Of a stretch of 38,029 bases of DNA, positions 1 to 6,842 are shown one piece after another. The position numbers and the translations under genes are program-made. This stretch comes from a virus. Each line of letters begins with the position of its first letter. Position 1 is the first letter of the stretch. The notes beneath the pieces were generated by a model. That model was not told where the DNA came from. It saw only the letters and a list, made by a program, of their open reading frames with translations, and made no database searches. The DNA lies in IMG/VR virus record IMGVR_UViG_3300045996_004580, positions 1 through 38,029 of that record. One strand, 5' to 3'.

Positions 1-465
1 ATGAATAAAGCAAAAATATCAAATGACCAATTGCAACTACTAAGTGATTATCGTAATGCGATCACGAAAAAAGATTATGTTGCTTATTGGACGTTACTAA
101 GTGAAAGAACTAAATTTTATTTACTGGGAATTTATCACAAAAGAATCGACATAAATTTCCATCTTCCAACTTTCGAAAGTTTCTATCTTGAAGATACAAT
201 TAATCAGATTATAGATGGCTTTATCAAACTATATGGAGACGATTATATTGTAAATGGAGGGGTATCTGATCATGTAAGATACCCTTTTGATAATTGTGTT
301 ACATTAGCAGAAATATTTGTCTTAAAAGATATAAGAACAAAAATTTACTTCATTGCTGAAACAGAGGTGTTAGTTTGGAGAATTCCTATTTGTTTGGAAA
401 TAAGTGATAAAGGGGAACCTTGCTGGAAAATTGATTTGGTCAGAAAAATGACAGAGGAAATATGA
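1..465 (+). CDS. hypothetical protein (154 aa), possibly NTF2-like
   Basis: The gene begins with ATG at the first base of the window, so its SD and any longer start cannot be seen. The product is acidic and soluble, without membrane segments or recognised motifs. The alternating helix (residues 1-45) and strand-rich C-terminal half (about 95-150) could suit an NTF2-like fold, but this is only an impression. It is followed after 42 bases by the next + strand gene and belongs to the accessory cluster that ends at the terminator near 3150. Function is unknown. Confidence 0.6.
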   Translation: MNKAKISNDQLQLLSDYRNAITKKDYVAYWTLLSERTKFYLLGIYHKRIDINFHLPTFESFYLEDTINQIIDGFIKLYGDDYIVNGGVSDHVRYPFDNCVTLAEIFVLKDIRTKIYFIAETEVLVWRIPICLEISDKGEPCWKIDLVRKMTEEI

Positions 466-507
466 TAGAGTATCAATATTTTCATTGTTCAGAAGGAGTG
501 AAAATTT

Positions 508-1344
508 TTGAGCCAGATAAATTCTCTAAATTTCTCAATAAGTGAAATAAGGAGTCTTGTACTAGAAGCTTTTAAGAATAATCCATCGTCTCAGTATCTT
601 ATGGTTTGTAACAATGTTGCAGAGTTAGCGGTAAGAAAACAAATTGTAAGTGATGTAGGTCAAGGAATTACAGTTCATTACGGTGGAAGATATGTTTTGC
701 AAAATCGTGATCAAGACCATGTAAGGGAAATAATTTGGAATTTAATCGTCGAAGGGGTACTCACAATTGGTACAAACTCAAGCAATACAGAGTGGCCTTG
801 GCTAAAGTTAACGGAATATGGTCATTCAATGGTGAACTCAGAAATGCCAGCACCTCATGATCCTTCAGGTTATTTAGCGAGACTAAGAAACGATATTCCA
901 AATATTGACCCTGTTATCATTATTTATTTAATCGAAACCTTGAAAACATATAATATTAATTTGGTACTTTCATCATCAATAATGCTTGGATGTGCGTCAG
1001 AGAAAGCACTTTCGCTATTGATAGATGCATTTATAAATTCTCATACAGATCCGACAAGGAAAAAGACTGTAACTGAAAAGTTTAATAACAAAACAATAAA
1101 ACGACAGTTTGACGAATTTATCAGAAGCCTGACTACTATAAAAGATGAAATTCCAAAAGATATTCGAGATGGGTTAAATAATGTATTACTTGGTGTTTTT
1201 GAAATGATTAGAAGTTACCGCAACGATGCAGGTCATCCTACAGGCAAAACAATCATAAAGGAACAAGTATTTGCGAATATTCAAGTATTCATACCCTATC
1301 TCAAAAAAGTGTATCAATTGATAGAATATTTTGAAAGCAGATGA
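508..1344 (+). CDS. HEPN-like domain protein (278 aa)
   Basis: The TTG start at 508 is chosen because a good SD (aaggagtg, 493-500) precedes it. The C-terminal helical part contains RNDAGH (about residues 238-243), which fits the RX4-6H signature of HEPN domains; such domains are often RNases in toxin or defence systems or nucleic-acid-binding helpers. A SEKALSLL helix lies about residues 167-174. The N-terminal third (about 1-110) looks like a winged-helix module with a KLTEYG strand. The HEPN call rests on the motif and helical context. A toxic or defence role is inference, and no obvious partner antitoxin is adjacent. Confidence 0.55.
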   Translation: MSQINSLNFSISEIRSLVLEAFKNNPSSQYLMVCNNVAELAVRKQIVSDVGQGITVHYGGRYVLQNRDQDHVREIIWNLIVEGVLTIGTNSSNTEWPWLKLTEYGHSMVNSEMPAPHDPSGYLARLRNDIPNIDPVIIIYLIETLKTYNINLVLSSSIMLGCASEKALSLLIDAFINSHTDPTRKKTVTEKFNNKTIKRQFDEFIRSLTTIKDEIPKDIRDGLNNVLLGVFEMIRSYRNDAGHPTGKTIIKEQVFANIQVFIPYLKKVYQLIEYFESR

Positions 1345-1402
1345 AATGAGTTAGCTTTTTACCATCTATAAAAATACCGATCTCTACGAGGTGACTAGCA
1401 AA

Positions 1403-1981
1403 ATGAGTTTTATTTCGGTAATCGCGAGAGAAAATTTTATAACTGTTATGAGTGATGGGAGAGTTATGAATTATGAAGATGTACCAATAGAGGAAAACTT
1501 TCAAAAATTTATTAATATCGAAAATAGATCGTTTATTGCTTTCGGCGGCACAAGAGAATTGTGTGAGATGATAACGAAGGATATTGTTCCTATTTTGAAA
1601 AATGAATTAAACTACTCTATATGGCTTCAAAGTTTCAGACGGGTATTGGAAAGTTTGAAATTAAATCAAAATAATTTGAAATGTATGTTTGCTTTCGGAG
1701 GAATAAACCACGAAAGAAATATTGAGTTTTATACTATTAACTCGATTACATTGGATTCAAAGAAATTTAATCCGTATGGCGATCAGATATCCTATGCTTT
1801 TGTAAATAATACAAAAAATGCCGATAAACTGTATGAAGATAAATCAATTGAATTGTTTAGAGAAACCGGTTTCAGTACACCTTCTGAGGTAATACAGGCT
1901 CAACGATTGTTGAATAATTTTGTTTCGACACAAGATGTATCTGTTAATAATGTAACTTTTCGTATGATAATTAAAAAATAA
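1403..1981 (+). CDS. putative Ntn-hydrolase (proteasome-fold) protein
   Basis: ATG 1403 is preferred over GTG 1391, because the GTG lies inside the SD (gaggtga, 1388-1394). The 192-aa product starts MSFISVIAREN, followed by ITVMSDGRV and, 25 residues later, SFIAFGGTRE. That spacing of strand, Asp-Gly-Arg and second strand resembles the N-terminus of HslV/proteasome beta-type Ntn hydrolases, where the residue after the initiator Met is the nucleophile (here Ser2). A peptidase role is inference; the family also includes inactive members. It sits between the HEPN-like gene and a YjcQ-like gene in a co-directional cluster. Confidence 0.45.
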   Translation: MSFISVIARENFITVMSDGRVMNYEDVPIEENFQKFINIENRSFIAFGGTRELCEMITKDIVPILKNELNYSIWLQSFRRVLESLKLNQNNLKCMFAFGGINHERNIEFYTINSITLDSKKFNPYGDQISYAFVNNTKNADKLYEDKSIELFRETGFSTPSEVIQAQRLLNNFVSTQDVSVNNVTFRMIIKK

Positions 1982-2014
1982 GACAAGAGTTTTTTAAGTG
2001 AGGTGTTCATTAGT

Positions 2015-2299
2015 ATGAAGCGCGACAAAATTACATATTCAATATTAGTTGAATTGCGAAATGGAAATCACAGTTTCGACCATCAAACTTATGACCTGAA
2101 TAGCCAAGAATTTATTGAAATCATTAATTTTGCTGTAAGAGAAAACTTGATTGATCGCAATTCGGTTCTATATGCAGATGACGAACCTATGTACGAATGT
2201 GCAACAGTTACGATGAAAGGAATCGAATATATCCAAAAGAATAACAAATGGGTTAAGCTATACAAGGGACTTAAAGAAATTAGAGATTGGTTAAAGTAA
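2015..2299 (+). CDS. YjcQ-family protein
   Basis: ATG 2015 is chosen because the SD gtgaggtg (1998-2005) is well spaced from it; the GTG at 2003 is part of that SD. The 94-aa product has the pattern I recall for the YjcQ family: an N-terminal helix (KITYSILVEL), a central region ending in a short beta turn, a TMKGIEYI strand-helix, and the tail AYKGLKEIRDWI (here LYKGLKEIRDWLK). Members are small winged-helix-like proteins common in Firmicutes prophages. Their function is unknown, though DNA or RNA binding is suspected. Confidence 0.7.
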   Translation: MKRDKITYSILVELRNGNHSFDHQTYDLNSQEFIEIINFAVRENLIDRNSVLYADDEPMYECATVTMKGIEYIQKNNKWVKLYKGLKEIRDWLK

Positions 2300-2368
2300 T
2301 GAAATTCAAAATTTCAAAAGGTTTTTGAAACCTTAAATAAAAATTTATCAATAAGGGGTGAAGAATAT

Positions 2369-2869
2369 ATGAATCAGATCGCAACTATTCATGGTGTCCC
2401 CGTCTATGGGGCATGTAAATTTCTAGCTTGTTTAAAGAAAATCGAAGAGATTACTCCAAAAAAAATTTGGCGAGGAATTATTGGAATCTATTTCAGTGAT
2501 AGATATCTTAAACGAGAGAATAATGTTAATGTCGGTGGTTATACAGCCGCAGATAATGCAGCTCATATTAATCAAGAAATTACTATATATTATAAAAATG
2601 GAAATATAGAAAAGTGTAATGATATAACACCATATTTATACATTGAGTCAGGTATATTTCCTGATGAATATTGGTTTGCACAAACTGTTCTGCATGAGGT
2701 TGGTCATCATAATGAAAAACCAGGAATGGAATATCGTGAACGGGAAATTTCAGCCCATTTATTCTCATTAAGATATCTTGATCATTTTACATACAACGAA
2801 TTAATGAAACCACATCCTAGATATTGGCTTGACGCTGTTAAAATACACGAGGAAACAAGAAAACAATGA
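2369..2869 (+). CDS. zincin-like metalloprotease (HExxH)
   Basis: The 166-aa product carries a clear HEVGHH (about residues 110-115) in the context TVLHEVGHH, followed about 13 residues later by REREISAHLFS. This is the arrangement of small zincins, in which HExxH binds zinc and a downstream Glu/His completes the site; ImmA/IrrE-type phage proteases are the nearest family I can name. ImmA-type enzymes cleave phage repressors during induction, but no repressor gene is adjacent, so that role is speculative. The SD aaggggtgaag (about 2353-2363) supports the start. Its stop overlaps the next start (ATGA, 2866-2869). Confidence 0.6.
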   Translation: MNQIATIHGVPVYGACKFLACLKKIEEITPKKIWRGIIGIYFSDRYLKRENNVNVGGYTAADNAAHINQEITIYYKNGNIEKCNDITPYLYIESGIFPDEYWFAQTVLHEVGHHNEKPGMEYREREISAHLFSLRYLDHFTYNELMKPHPRYWLDAVKIHEETRKQ

Positions 2870-3018
2870 ATCAGCTTATAAACATAGGGGCCACTACGAA
2901 AATATTTTTCCTTCGTGTTCATGATGGTGGATTTTCTATTACTATCTGGATAATAGTTCTTATTGGCGTCCTTTTTCTTTACTTAAAACAAAGATCATTG
3001 AATTTTTCGAATGGCTAA
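2866..3018 (+). CDS. small single-pass membrane protein, probably frameshifted
   Basis: This 50-aa ORF is translationally coupled to the zincin by an ATGA overlap. It has one clear membrane segment (about residues 24-42, ending IVLIGVLFLY). Past residue 43 the adjacent frame continues with a convincing amphipathic basic tail (IIEFFEWLNDR then a Lys-rich helix) to a stop at 3084-3086. This suggests an original protein of about 73 aa broken by a single-base indel near 2985-2998. It may serve as a membrane partner of the zincin; that is inferred from coupling only. Confidence 0.45.
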   Translation: MNQLINIGATTKIFFLRVHDGGFSITIWIIVLIGVLFLYLKQRSLNFSNG

Positions 3019-3122
3019 ATGATCGAATAGAAATGAAAAAAAATAAGAAAATGATAGAAAAAGTGATTAAGACTCTTTACCGATAAAGATATATGGTTGA
3101 ATTGTTTAAGACATTATACTCA

Positions 3123-3153
3123 GTCGATTCCTTTTAGGAGTCGGCTTTTTTTG
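3123..3153 (+). terminator. rho-independent terminator ending the accessory cluster
   Basis: The arms cgattcc and ggagtcg (one G-T pair) around a TTTTA loop are followed by a run of seven T residues. It lies 37 bases after the possible end of the small membrane protein and closes the operon at 1-3086. Confidence 0.75.
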
Positions 3154-3175
3154 TTTGCTTACAATAATCCCAACA

Positions 3176-3229
3176 TTTACCGCTAGTTATTACATTAATT
3201 GTCACGGTAAAATAATGTAAATATATGAT
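3176..3229 (+). promoter_or_regulatory. promoter with two overlapping inverted repeats
   Basis: A -35 TTGTCA (3199-3204) faces a -10 TATATG (3222-3227, 17-bp spacer) or TATGAT (3224-3229). The -35 is embedded in a perfect 8-bp inverted repeat TTACATTA (3190-3197) / TAATGTAA (3213-3220), and a second repeat TTTACCG (3176-3182) / CGGTAAA (3205-3211) interlocks with it. This is what an operator for a dimeric repressor would look like. The promoter would drive the small-gene array downstream. Confidence 0.55.
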
Positions 3230-3262
3230 ACTGACAAACTTCCTGTAAAGGAATGTTGGAAC

Positions 3263-3414
3263 ATGAAAGTTACACATACATATTCAAATGGAACCTAGAC
3301 CCTAAGAGACTTGAATTGGTTTATAAAAAGTATATTGAAAAAATTTTGGAATTAGAAATTATGGAACGCAAAGAAGAATTAGAACGTTCTAGAGAAAGCA
3401 AGGAAATGGATTGA
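3263..3414 (+). pseudogene. broken first copy of the small-gene family A
   Basis: The start reads MKVTHTYSNG and stops at 3296-3298. The rest of the family signature continues in another frame (DPKRLELVYKKYIEKI) to a stop at 3412-3414. Aligned with the intact copy at 4254, the gap after the NG codons is 5 instead of 12 bases, a 7-base deletion. Two intact and one diverged paralogue follow within 1.2 kb. Confidence 0.65.
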
Positions 3415-3435
3415 TTAGAGGATGGTGAAGATAAC

Positions 3436-3603
3436 ATGAAAGTGAACATTATTTATTCAAATGAATCCAATACGATTGACGAAGCAAGACTAAAATTAAT
3501 TTACAGGAAATATGGTGAAAAGATTTTGGAGATGGAATTCAAAGAAAAACTAGAACGCACCAAGGGTAACAATGAAGAGAGATTGTCTGAAGGACGGCGA
3601 TAA
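3436..3603 (+). CDS. small family A protein, diverged copy (55 aa)
   Basis: The product starts MKVNIIYSNE and has DEARLKLIYRKYGEKILEME, the same layout as the paralogues at 3608 and 4254: a beta-like N-terminus, then a charged amphipathic helix. The glycine pair after the Asn is lost and the end differs (ERLSEGRR). The leader gaggatggtgaagataac resembles those of the other copies. The function is unknown. Confidence 0.6.
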   Translation: MKVNIIYSNESNTIDEARLKLIYRKYGEKILEMEFKEKLERTKGNNEERLSEGRR

Positions 3604-3607
3604 TAAC

Positions 3608-3796
3608 ATGGAAATAACTCATACATATTTGAATGGATCGGGAAAAGTCGATGAAGCAAGGCTCGATTTATTTTATAAAAAATTTATAGAATTAACTGAC
3701 AAATTGGAACTTATAGAGGAATTAGAACGTGATAAAGGTAACTCTGAAAATGGAATGATTGAGGGAACCACCGAAAAAGGTGAAGACAGTGAATAA
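3608..3796 (+). CDS. small family A protein, intact copy (62 aa)
   Basis: ATG 3608 is chosen because the protein then starts MEITHTYLNGSGKVDEARL, aligning end to end with the copy at 4254 (MKFTHTYENGSGQIDPVRL); a longer start at 3572 would run into the previous gene. A helix of about 30 residues follows, then an acidic tail. The stop overlaps the start of the next gene by 8 bases, indicating coupled translation. The function is unknown. A small DNA- or protein-binding factor is possible but unproven. Confidence 0.65.
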   Translation: MEITHTYLNGSGKVDEARLDLFYKKFIELTDKLELIEELERDKGNSENGMIEGTTEKGEDSE

Positions 3797-3980
3797 AGAA
3801 TACACAATTTTTGATGACGATACATACGAAGTGATAAGAAAAGGAAACAAAAAAACTTTACACTGTAGCAAAGATAAACATGGGTTCGAAATAACAATTA
3901 TTTATGATTCCACTCCAGAAGAACTTGAGCGATCCAGGGAAGTTATCGCTGACTTTTTTGCCAGAGAAATCTTTATTTGA
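3789..3980 (+). CDS. small family B protein, copy 1 (63 aa)
   Basis: GTG 3789 is chosen, with the SD aaaggtga (3776-3783) inside the end of the preceding gene. The product reads as beta strands (EYTIFDDDTYEVI, then HGFEITIIYD) followed by a helix (EELERSREVIADFFAREIF). It resembles the next gene in order and in the K-x-GF-x-T core, so the two look like paralogues. No known family was recognised. Confidence 0.6.
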   Translation: MNKEYTIFDDDTYEVIRKGNKKTLHCSKDKHGFEITIIYDSTPEELERSREVIADFFAREIFI

Positions 3981-3991
3981 AGGTGAAAGCA

Positions 3992-4195
3992 TTGAAGAAA
4001 TCAGACTTGCCCAATGAAATTGAATTTGATGGTGATATTTTTAAATTAAATTTATTAGATGATGCCAGATATGAATACATATGTAAAAAAAACAAACGAG
4101 GGTTTAAAACGACATTTCGATCCACTGGAAACGAGGAAGGTTATCACCAAGCCCAAGAAGCTATGAAGAGATTTATAGTAAATAATATATTGTGA
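3992..4195 (+). CDS. small family B protein, copy 2 (67 aa)
   Basis: TTG 3992 is preferred because the SD aaggtga (3980-3986) is spaced 5 bases before it; the in-frame TTG at 3977 has no SD. The product has an N-terminal strand region (EIEFDGDIFKLNLL), a KKNKRGFKTTF core and a C-terminal helix (QAQEAMKRFIVNNIL), parallel to the gene just upstream. The function is unknown. Confidence 0.6.
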   Translation: MKKSDLPNEIEFDGDIFKLNLLDDARYEYICKKNKRGFKTTFRSTGNEEGYHQAQEAMKRFIVNNIL

Positions 4196-4253
4196 GAATC
4201 AATTAAAGATTAATTTATGGGTTGCGATTCGTTGAAGGGCGGTAAATACAACA

Positions 4254-4439
4254 ATGAAATTTACGCATACATATGAAAACGGCTCAGGACAAATTGATCC
4301 TGTAAGACTTGAATTAGTATATAAAAAATATATCGAAAAGATCAACGAATTGACCTTAATGGAGGAACGACAATTCGCTAAAAATAATGAAGGTGGATTG
4401 ATCGAGGAAACCTTCGAAACGGGTGGCACTAGCGGATAA
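4254..4439 (+). CDS. small family A protein, intact copy (61 aa)
   Basis: The product starts MKFTHTYENGSGQIDPVRLE and continues with VYKKYIEKINEL and a polar tail ending TGGTSG. It is closest to the copy at 3608 and to the reading of the broken copy at 3263. The array order A-A-A-B-B-A suggests duplication of a two-gene unit followed by decay. Its leader gaagggcggtaaatacaac resembles those of the sister copies. Confidence 0.65.
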   Translation: MKFTHTYENGSGQIDPVRLELVYKKYIEKINELTLMEERQFAKNNEGGLIEETFETGGTSG

Positions 4440-4466
4440 GGAACTATCTGTTTATGGAGGTGGTTT

Positions 4467-4649
4467 ATGACAAGCAACGACAAGGTTATGATTGGTGTAA
4501 CAGATATTATGAAGAAAATGGGTGTTGGTCGAGATCGTGCATATGAAATCATTAGACGAGGTGAGTTTCACACGATTAAAGTTGGCAGAAGATATTTGGT
4601 TCACGAAGATATATTTGAGAAATGGTTGAAGGGCGAAACGAAAAACTAA
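4467..4649 (+). CDS. excisionase-type helix-turn-helix protein (60 aa)
   Basis: The sequence reads IGVTDIMKKMGVGRDRAYEI, then IKVGRRYLVHEDIFEKWLKG. This is the MerR-like winged-helix layout of the excisionase/Xis DNA-binding family: a recognition helix, then a basic wing, then an aromatic helix. Such proteins bend DNA at attachment sites or act as small transcription factors. The SD tggaggtgg (4454-4462) is strong. It is the last gene before a terminator and lies opposite the reverse-strand regulator. Its partner could be the integrase at 17862, though the 13 kb distance makes a regulatory role equally likely. Confidence 0.75.
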   Translation: MTSNDKVMIGVTDIMKKMGVGRDRAYEIIRRGEFHTIKVGRRYLVHEDIFEKWLKGETKN

Positions 4650-4740
4650 TATTATTTTGTGACCATTGTATAACGGAGTATAATCTGTGACTAATGATTA
4701 TTTTCGGTGGAATGTTGACCAATCATTCCAAAATAGAAAG

Positions 4741-4768
4741 GCTACTCTTTCGGGTAGCTTTTTTGTTT
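4741..4768 (+). terminator. rho-independent terminator
   Basis: The arms gctactc and gggtagc (one G-T pair) with a TTTC loop are followed by a T-rich tract. It closes the operon from 3263 to 4649 and lies in front of the 3' end of the convergent regulator gene. Confidence 0.75.
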
Positions 4769-4783
4769 TTGTATTCATTTTTT

Positions 4784-5026
4784 CTATGTATTTTTAATCT
4801 CTTTAACCTCAAATAAATCATTAGGTGTGATTTCAAAATAACCACAAATTTTTGCAATCAGACTTCCTGATATTCTGCTGTTGTCCAAGTCTTTGTTATT
4901 CACCAGTTTATAAATGGTTCCAATCCTTTCGCCTGTATCCTTGGCAAGTTTATATGCAGTTACATTGTTGTCATCCAGGATCGATTCAAGTTTACAGTAA
5001 AGCGTGAACTGTTTAATTTGCTCCAT
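4784..5026 (-). CDS. Cro/CI-type XRE helix-turn-helix regulator (80 aa)
   Basis: The product contains NNVTAYKLAKDTGERIGTIY followed by a C-terminal helix with ICGYFEITPNDLFEV. This is the compact single-domain XRE fold (HTH about residues 19-45) typical of phage Cro/CI-like repressors in Firmicutes. The SD GGAGGCT lies 5031-5037 on the reverse strand. It is transcribed divergently from the early operon at 5256. The intergenic region contains a consensus rightward promoter overlapped by an inverted repeat (5073-5114), so it probably represses that promoter. Confidence 0.8.
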   Translation of the reverse strand: MEQIKQFTLYCKLESILDDNNVTAYKLAKDTGERIGTIYKLVNNKDLDNSRISGSLIAKICGYFEITPNDLFEVKEIKNT

Positions 5027-5059
5027 TGTTAGCCTCCAAAATAATTATCATTTACACTA

Positions 5060-5121
5060 TTGACATTTAATGACCATAGTCGTAATATGGTTATAGACAT
5101 TAAACGACTATAGTTTTGACA
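5060..5121 (+). promoter_or_regulatory. early promoter with operator repeats
   Basis: TTGACA (5060-5065) and TAATAT (5083-5088) are separated by 17 bp, a near-perfect housekeeping promoter reading toward 5256. ACCATAGTCGT (5073-5083) fills the spacer and reaches the first base of the -10. Its inverted partner ACGACTATAGT (5104-5114, 10 of 11 matching) lies 31 bp downstream, close to three helical turns. A second TTGACA is at 5116-5121. The layout fits repression by the XRE protein encoded next door. No clear leftward promoter for that gene was found. Confidence 0.7.
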
Positions 5122-5255
5122 AAATTATTATACTATTAATCTTATGAAATGTATAGTGAAAAATAATATTATCGCTTACGCAATCCGTTACGTACGGATG
5201 GACTGCTTAATATATATGTTCTTTCTCAATTTAATACAGGGGAGCGCGAAGCAAA

Positions 5256-5489
5256 ATGATCTTAGCCATCCATGAAAGGATCGCTGAACTTTGGACTCAA
5301 CAACGCAAGCGAAAATTAACTGCTGATGAGGTTCAGGAAATGATTACCTGCTTAGACGCGAATGCCAGCCATTGCTTTCGTCTTGCTAAACTGGAGAATC
5401 TCAGCTTGCTGGCTTCAATGACCAATGACAGCGAATGGCAGCACGAAATTTGCCGGAGGATAGAGGAACTTTCGCCATATCGCGGTTAG
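5256..5489 (+). CDS. hypothetical protein, Paenibacillus-associated family (77 aa)
   Basis: The product has the layout MILAIHERIAELW, then RKLTADEVQEM, then SLLASMTNDSEWQHEICRRI. I recall this conserved arrangement (AELW, LT-x-DE, LSLLASMTxDxxWQHEIC) from many small uncharacterised proteins of Paenibacillus genomes and phages. The function is unknown. It is the first gene of the early operon, preceded by aggggag. A small inverted repeat ATCCGT/ACGGAT lies in the leader (about 5179-5195). Confidence 0.65.
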   Translation: MILAIHERIAELWTQQRKRKLTADEVQEMITCLDANASHCFRLAKLENLSLLASMTNDSEWQHEICRRIEELSPYRG

Positions 5490-5503
5490 GGAAAGCGGAA
5501 GCT

Positions 5504-5728
5504 ATGCGATCCGATAGCTACGTCATACTCAATATGTCCGAGGAAACCTATTCTCAATTAATCTCCATCAAAAACCATCATATTCGCCTTGCAAAACAGT
5601 CAATCAACTCAACATGCACCTTAGACCGTAAGACGCTTATAACAAAGGAAATCGATGGTTTAAGATTGCAGCGCACAAAAATTATCGACCAACAGCGCCA
5701 ACTGTTAGCCGATCAGGTGGAACAATAA
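5504..5728 (+). CDS. hypothetical early protein (74 aa)
   Basis: ATG 5504 is chosen because it lies just after the upstream gene and follows a purine-rich stretch (ggaag, 5496-5500); an in-frame start at 5435 would overlap the previous gene by 55 bases. The protein is largely helical with a polar, probably coiled-coil C-terminal half (LRLQRTKIIDQQRQLLADQ). No family was recognised. It is in the same operon as 5256 and 5760. Confidence 0.55.
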   Translation: MRSDSYVILNMSEETYSQLISIKNHHIRLAKQSINSTCTLDRKTLITKEIDGLRLQRTKIIDQQRQLLADQVEQ

Positions 5729-5759
5729 AACGAGACAAACAGAAGAGGAGATAACAACA

Positions 5760-5978
5760 ATGACAAATCAATTTGCAAAAGGTACGGCGACAAGTAAAGG
5801 TTCCTGCAAAATTTTCTTTGGTGACGCTCAAGCGGTTGAAGCAAAGGTACTTGCTGAGAACACCAAATATCGTAGTATTTATTACTACGAGTCATCGGAT
5901 GAAATGTTCCAAAAAGTTACCGAGGATCGGCAATATTTCGGTGAAGATGTTTTAGGTGTGGAACTTATCCAAGTGTAA
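5760..5978 (+). CDS. hypothetical early protein (72 aa)
   Basis: A strong SD (gaagaggag, about 5740-5748) precedes the ATG. The sequence looks like a small alpha/beta protein: a KGSCKIFFGD strand, AVEAKVLAEN, SIYYYES and a C-terminal VLGVELIQV strand. No family was recognised. It is the last gene before a terminator in the first early operon. Confidence 0.6.
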   Translation: MTNQFAKGTATSKGSCKIFFGDAQAVEAKVLAENTKYRSIYYYESSDEMFQKVTEDRQYFGEDVLGVELIQV

Positions 5979-5992
5979 CAAATAAGTTAGGG

Positions 5993-6025
5993 GATAGCCC
6001 TCATGTTTCAGTGGGGGCTATTTTT
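5993..6025 (+). terminator. rho-independent terminator
   Basis: The arms gatagccctca and agtgggggctat form a stem of about 10 bp with mismatches around gtttc, followed by T5. It ends the early operon 15 bases after the stop at 5978. Confidence 0.7.
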
Positions 6026-6050
6026 GTAAATTAAAAATTTTAAACTCTTA

Positions 6051-6089
6051 TTGCATAAAATTTATGCATATGATATATTGATTTATGCG
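6051..6089 (+). promoter_or_regulatory. promoter with palindromic operator
   Basis: TTGCAT (6051-6056) and TATATT (6074-6079) with a 17-bp spacer form the promoter of the HTH gene at 6105. A perfect palindrome TGCATAAA-A-TTTATGCA (6052-6068) covers the -35 box, and a further half-site TTTATGCG (6082-6089) lies 21 bp on, two helical turns away. The arrangement suggests autoregulation by the downstream DNA-binding protein. Confidence 0.65.
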
Positions 6090-6104
6090 AAGGAGGAATA
6101 AAAA

Positions 6105-6731
6105 TTGAATGGACTTGAATTTTGTATTCAGACTTACGGATATAAAAAATCTTGGGTTGCTGAACAAGTGGGAACAAAAAATCCCAATCTGTCTGCATGG
6201 TTTAGCACAGGGAAAAAAGGAAGCAGGCCGATTCCAGAGGATAAACTAAACAAGATATGTGAAGTATTCCCAAACATCCCAAGAAAATATTTTACGAAAG
6301 AACTAACAGAATGGGAAAGGTTGGATATCTTAGAGATTTACCTAAGAGAAACAGACGTAGCCGATGAATATGAAGATTTCACTTATCATAACGGTGAAAA
6401 GGTTAAAGTAACTCAGAAGATTTATCAAAATCAGGCAGAGGTTCAAGAAATACAGCAACAAAAGAATCATCTAAAGTTTATTGAAAGGGTAGAAAGGCTA
6501 ACCGGTGACATGGATATCGAAGGACTAAATAAAAAAATGATGACTGATTTCATGGATATTTTGGAGAGTGGGAATGAGAGGTTCCTTGCAGTTTTACAAA
6601 TGACACTACTCAATTTAAGTCCTAAAGTTTGGGGAATTCATCCAGCCTATTCAGCTTTGAGAAGTCAAAAGCAAATGTACATAGAATTTGAAAAACTCTT
6701 GGAAAAATTCAAAGTATTTGACGAAGAATAA
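6105..6731 (+). CDS. HTH regulator with N-terminal XRE-like domain (208 aa)
   Basis: TTG 6105 follows the SD aaggagga (6090-6097). Residues 1-65 form an XRE-like helix-turn-helix: KKSWVAEQVGTKNPNLSAWF, then a Gly-Ser-rich turn and IPEDKLNKICEVF. A mixed-charge helical region (about 95-130) and a helical C-terminal domain follow, which could be the oligomerisation or signal-sensing part. No peptidase or Ser-Lys cleavage motif is visible, so it is not a LexA-type repressor. It probably binds the palindrome in its own promoter. Confidence 0.7.
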   Translation: MNGLEFCIQTYGYKKSWVAEQVGTKNPNLSAWFSTGKKGSRPIPEDKLNKICEVFPNIPRKYFTKELTEWERLDILEIYLRETDVADEYEDFTYHNGEKVKVTQKIYQNQAEVQEIQQQKNHLKFIERVERLTGDMDIEGLNKKMMTDFMDILESGNERFLAVLQMTLLNLSPKVWGIHPAYSALRSQKQMYIEFEKLLEKFKVFDEE

Positions 6732-6842
6732 TCCAATTCAATTGAAAGGGGTGATGCCTGGCAAATGTAAGCGGAGCAGAGATGAGATTAAGCATAGATG
6801 CACAGAAAATCTAAAAAACAAAAAAATAGGAGGAAATTTTCA

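Noticed and set aside
2316-2337. Terminator between the YjcQ-like and zincin genes
   Set aside because: The AT-only stems (tttcaaaa/ttttgaaa) are weak and the T-run is poor; read-through is likely.
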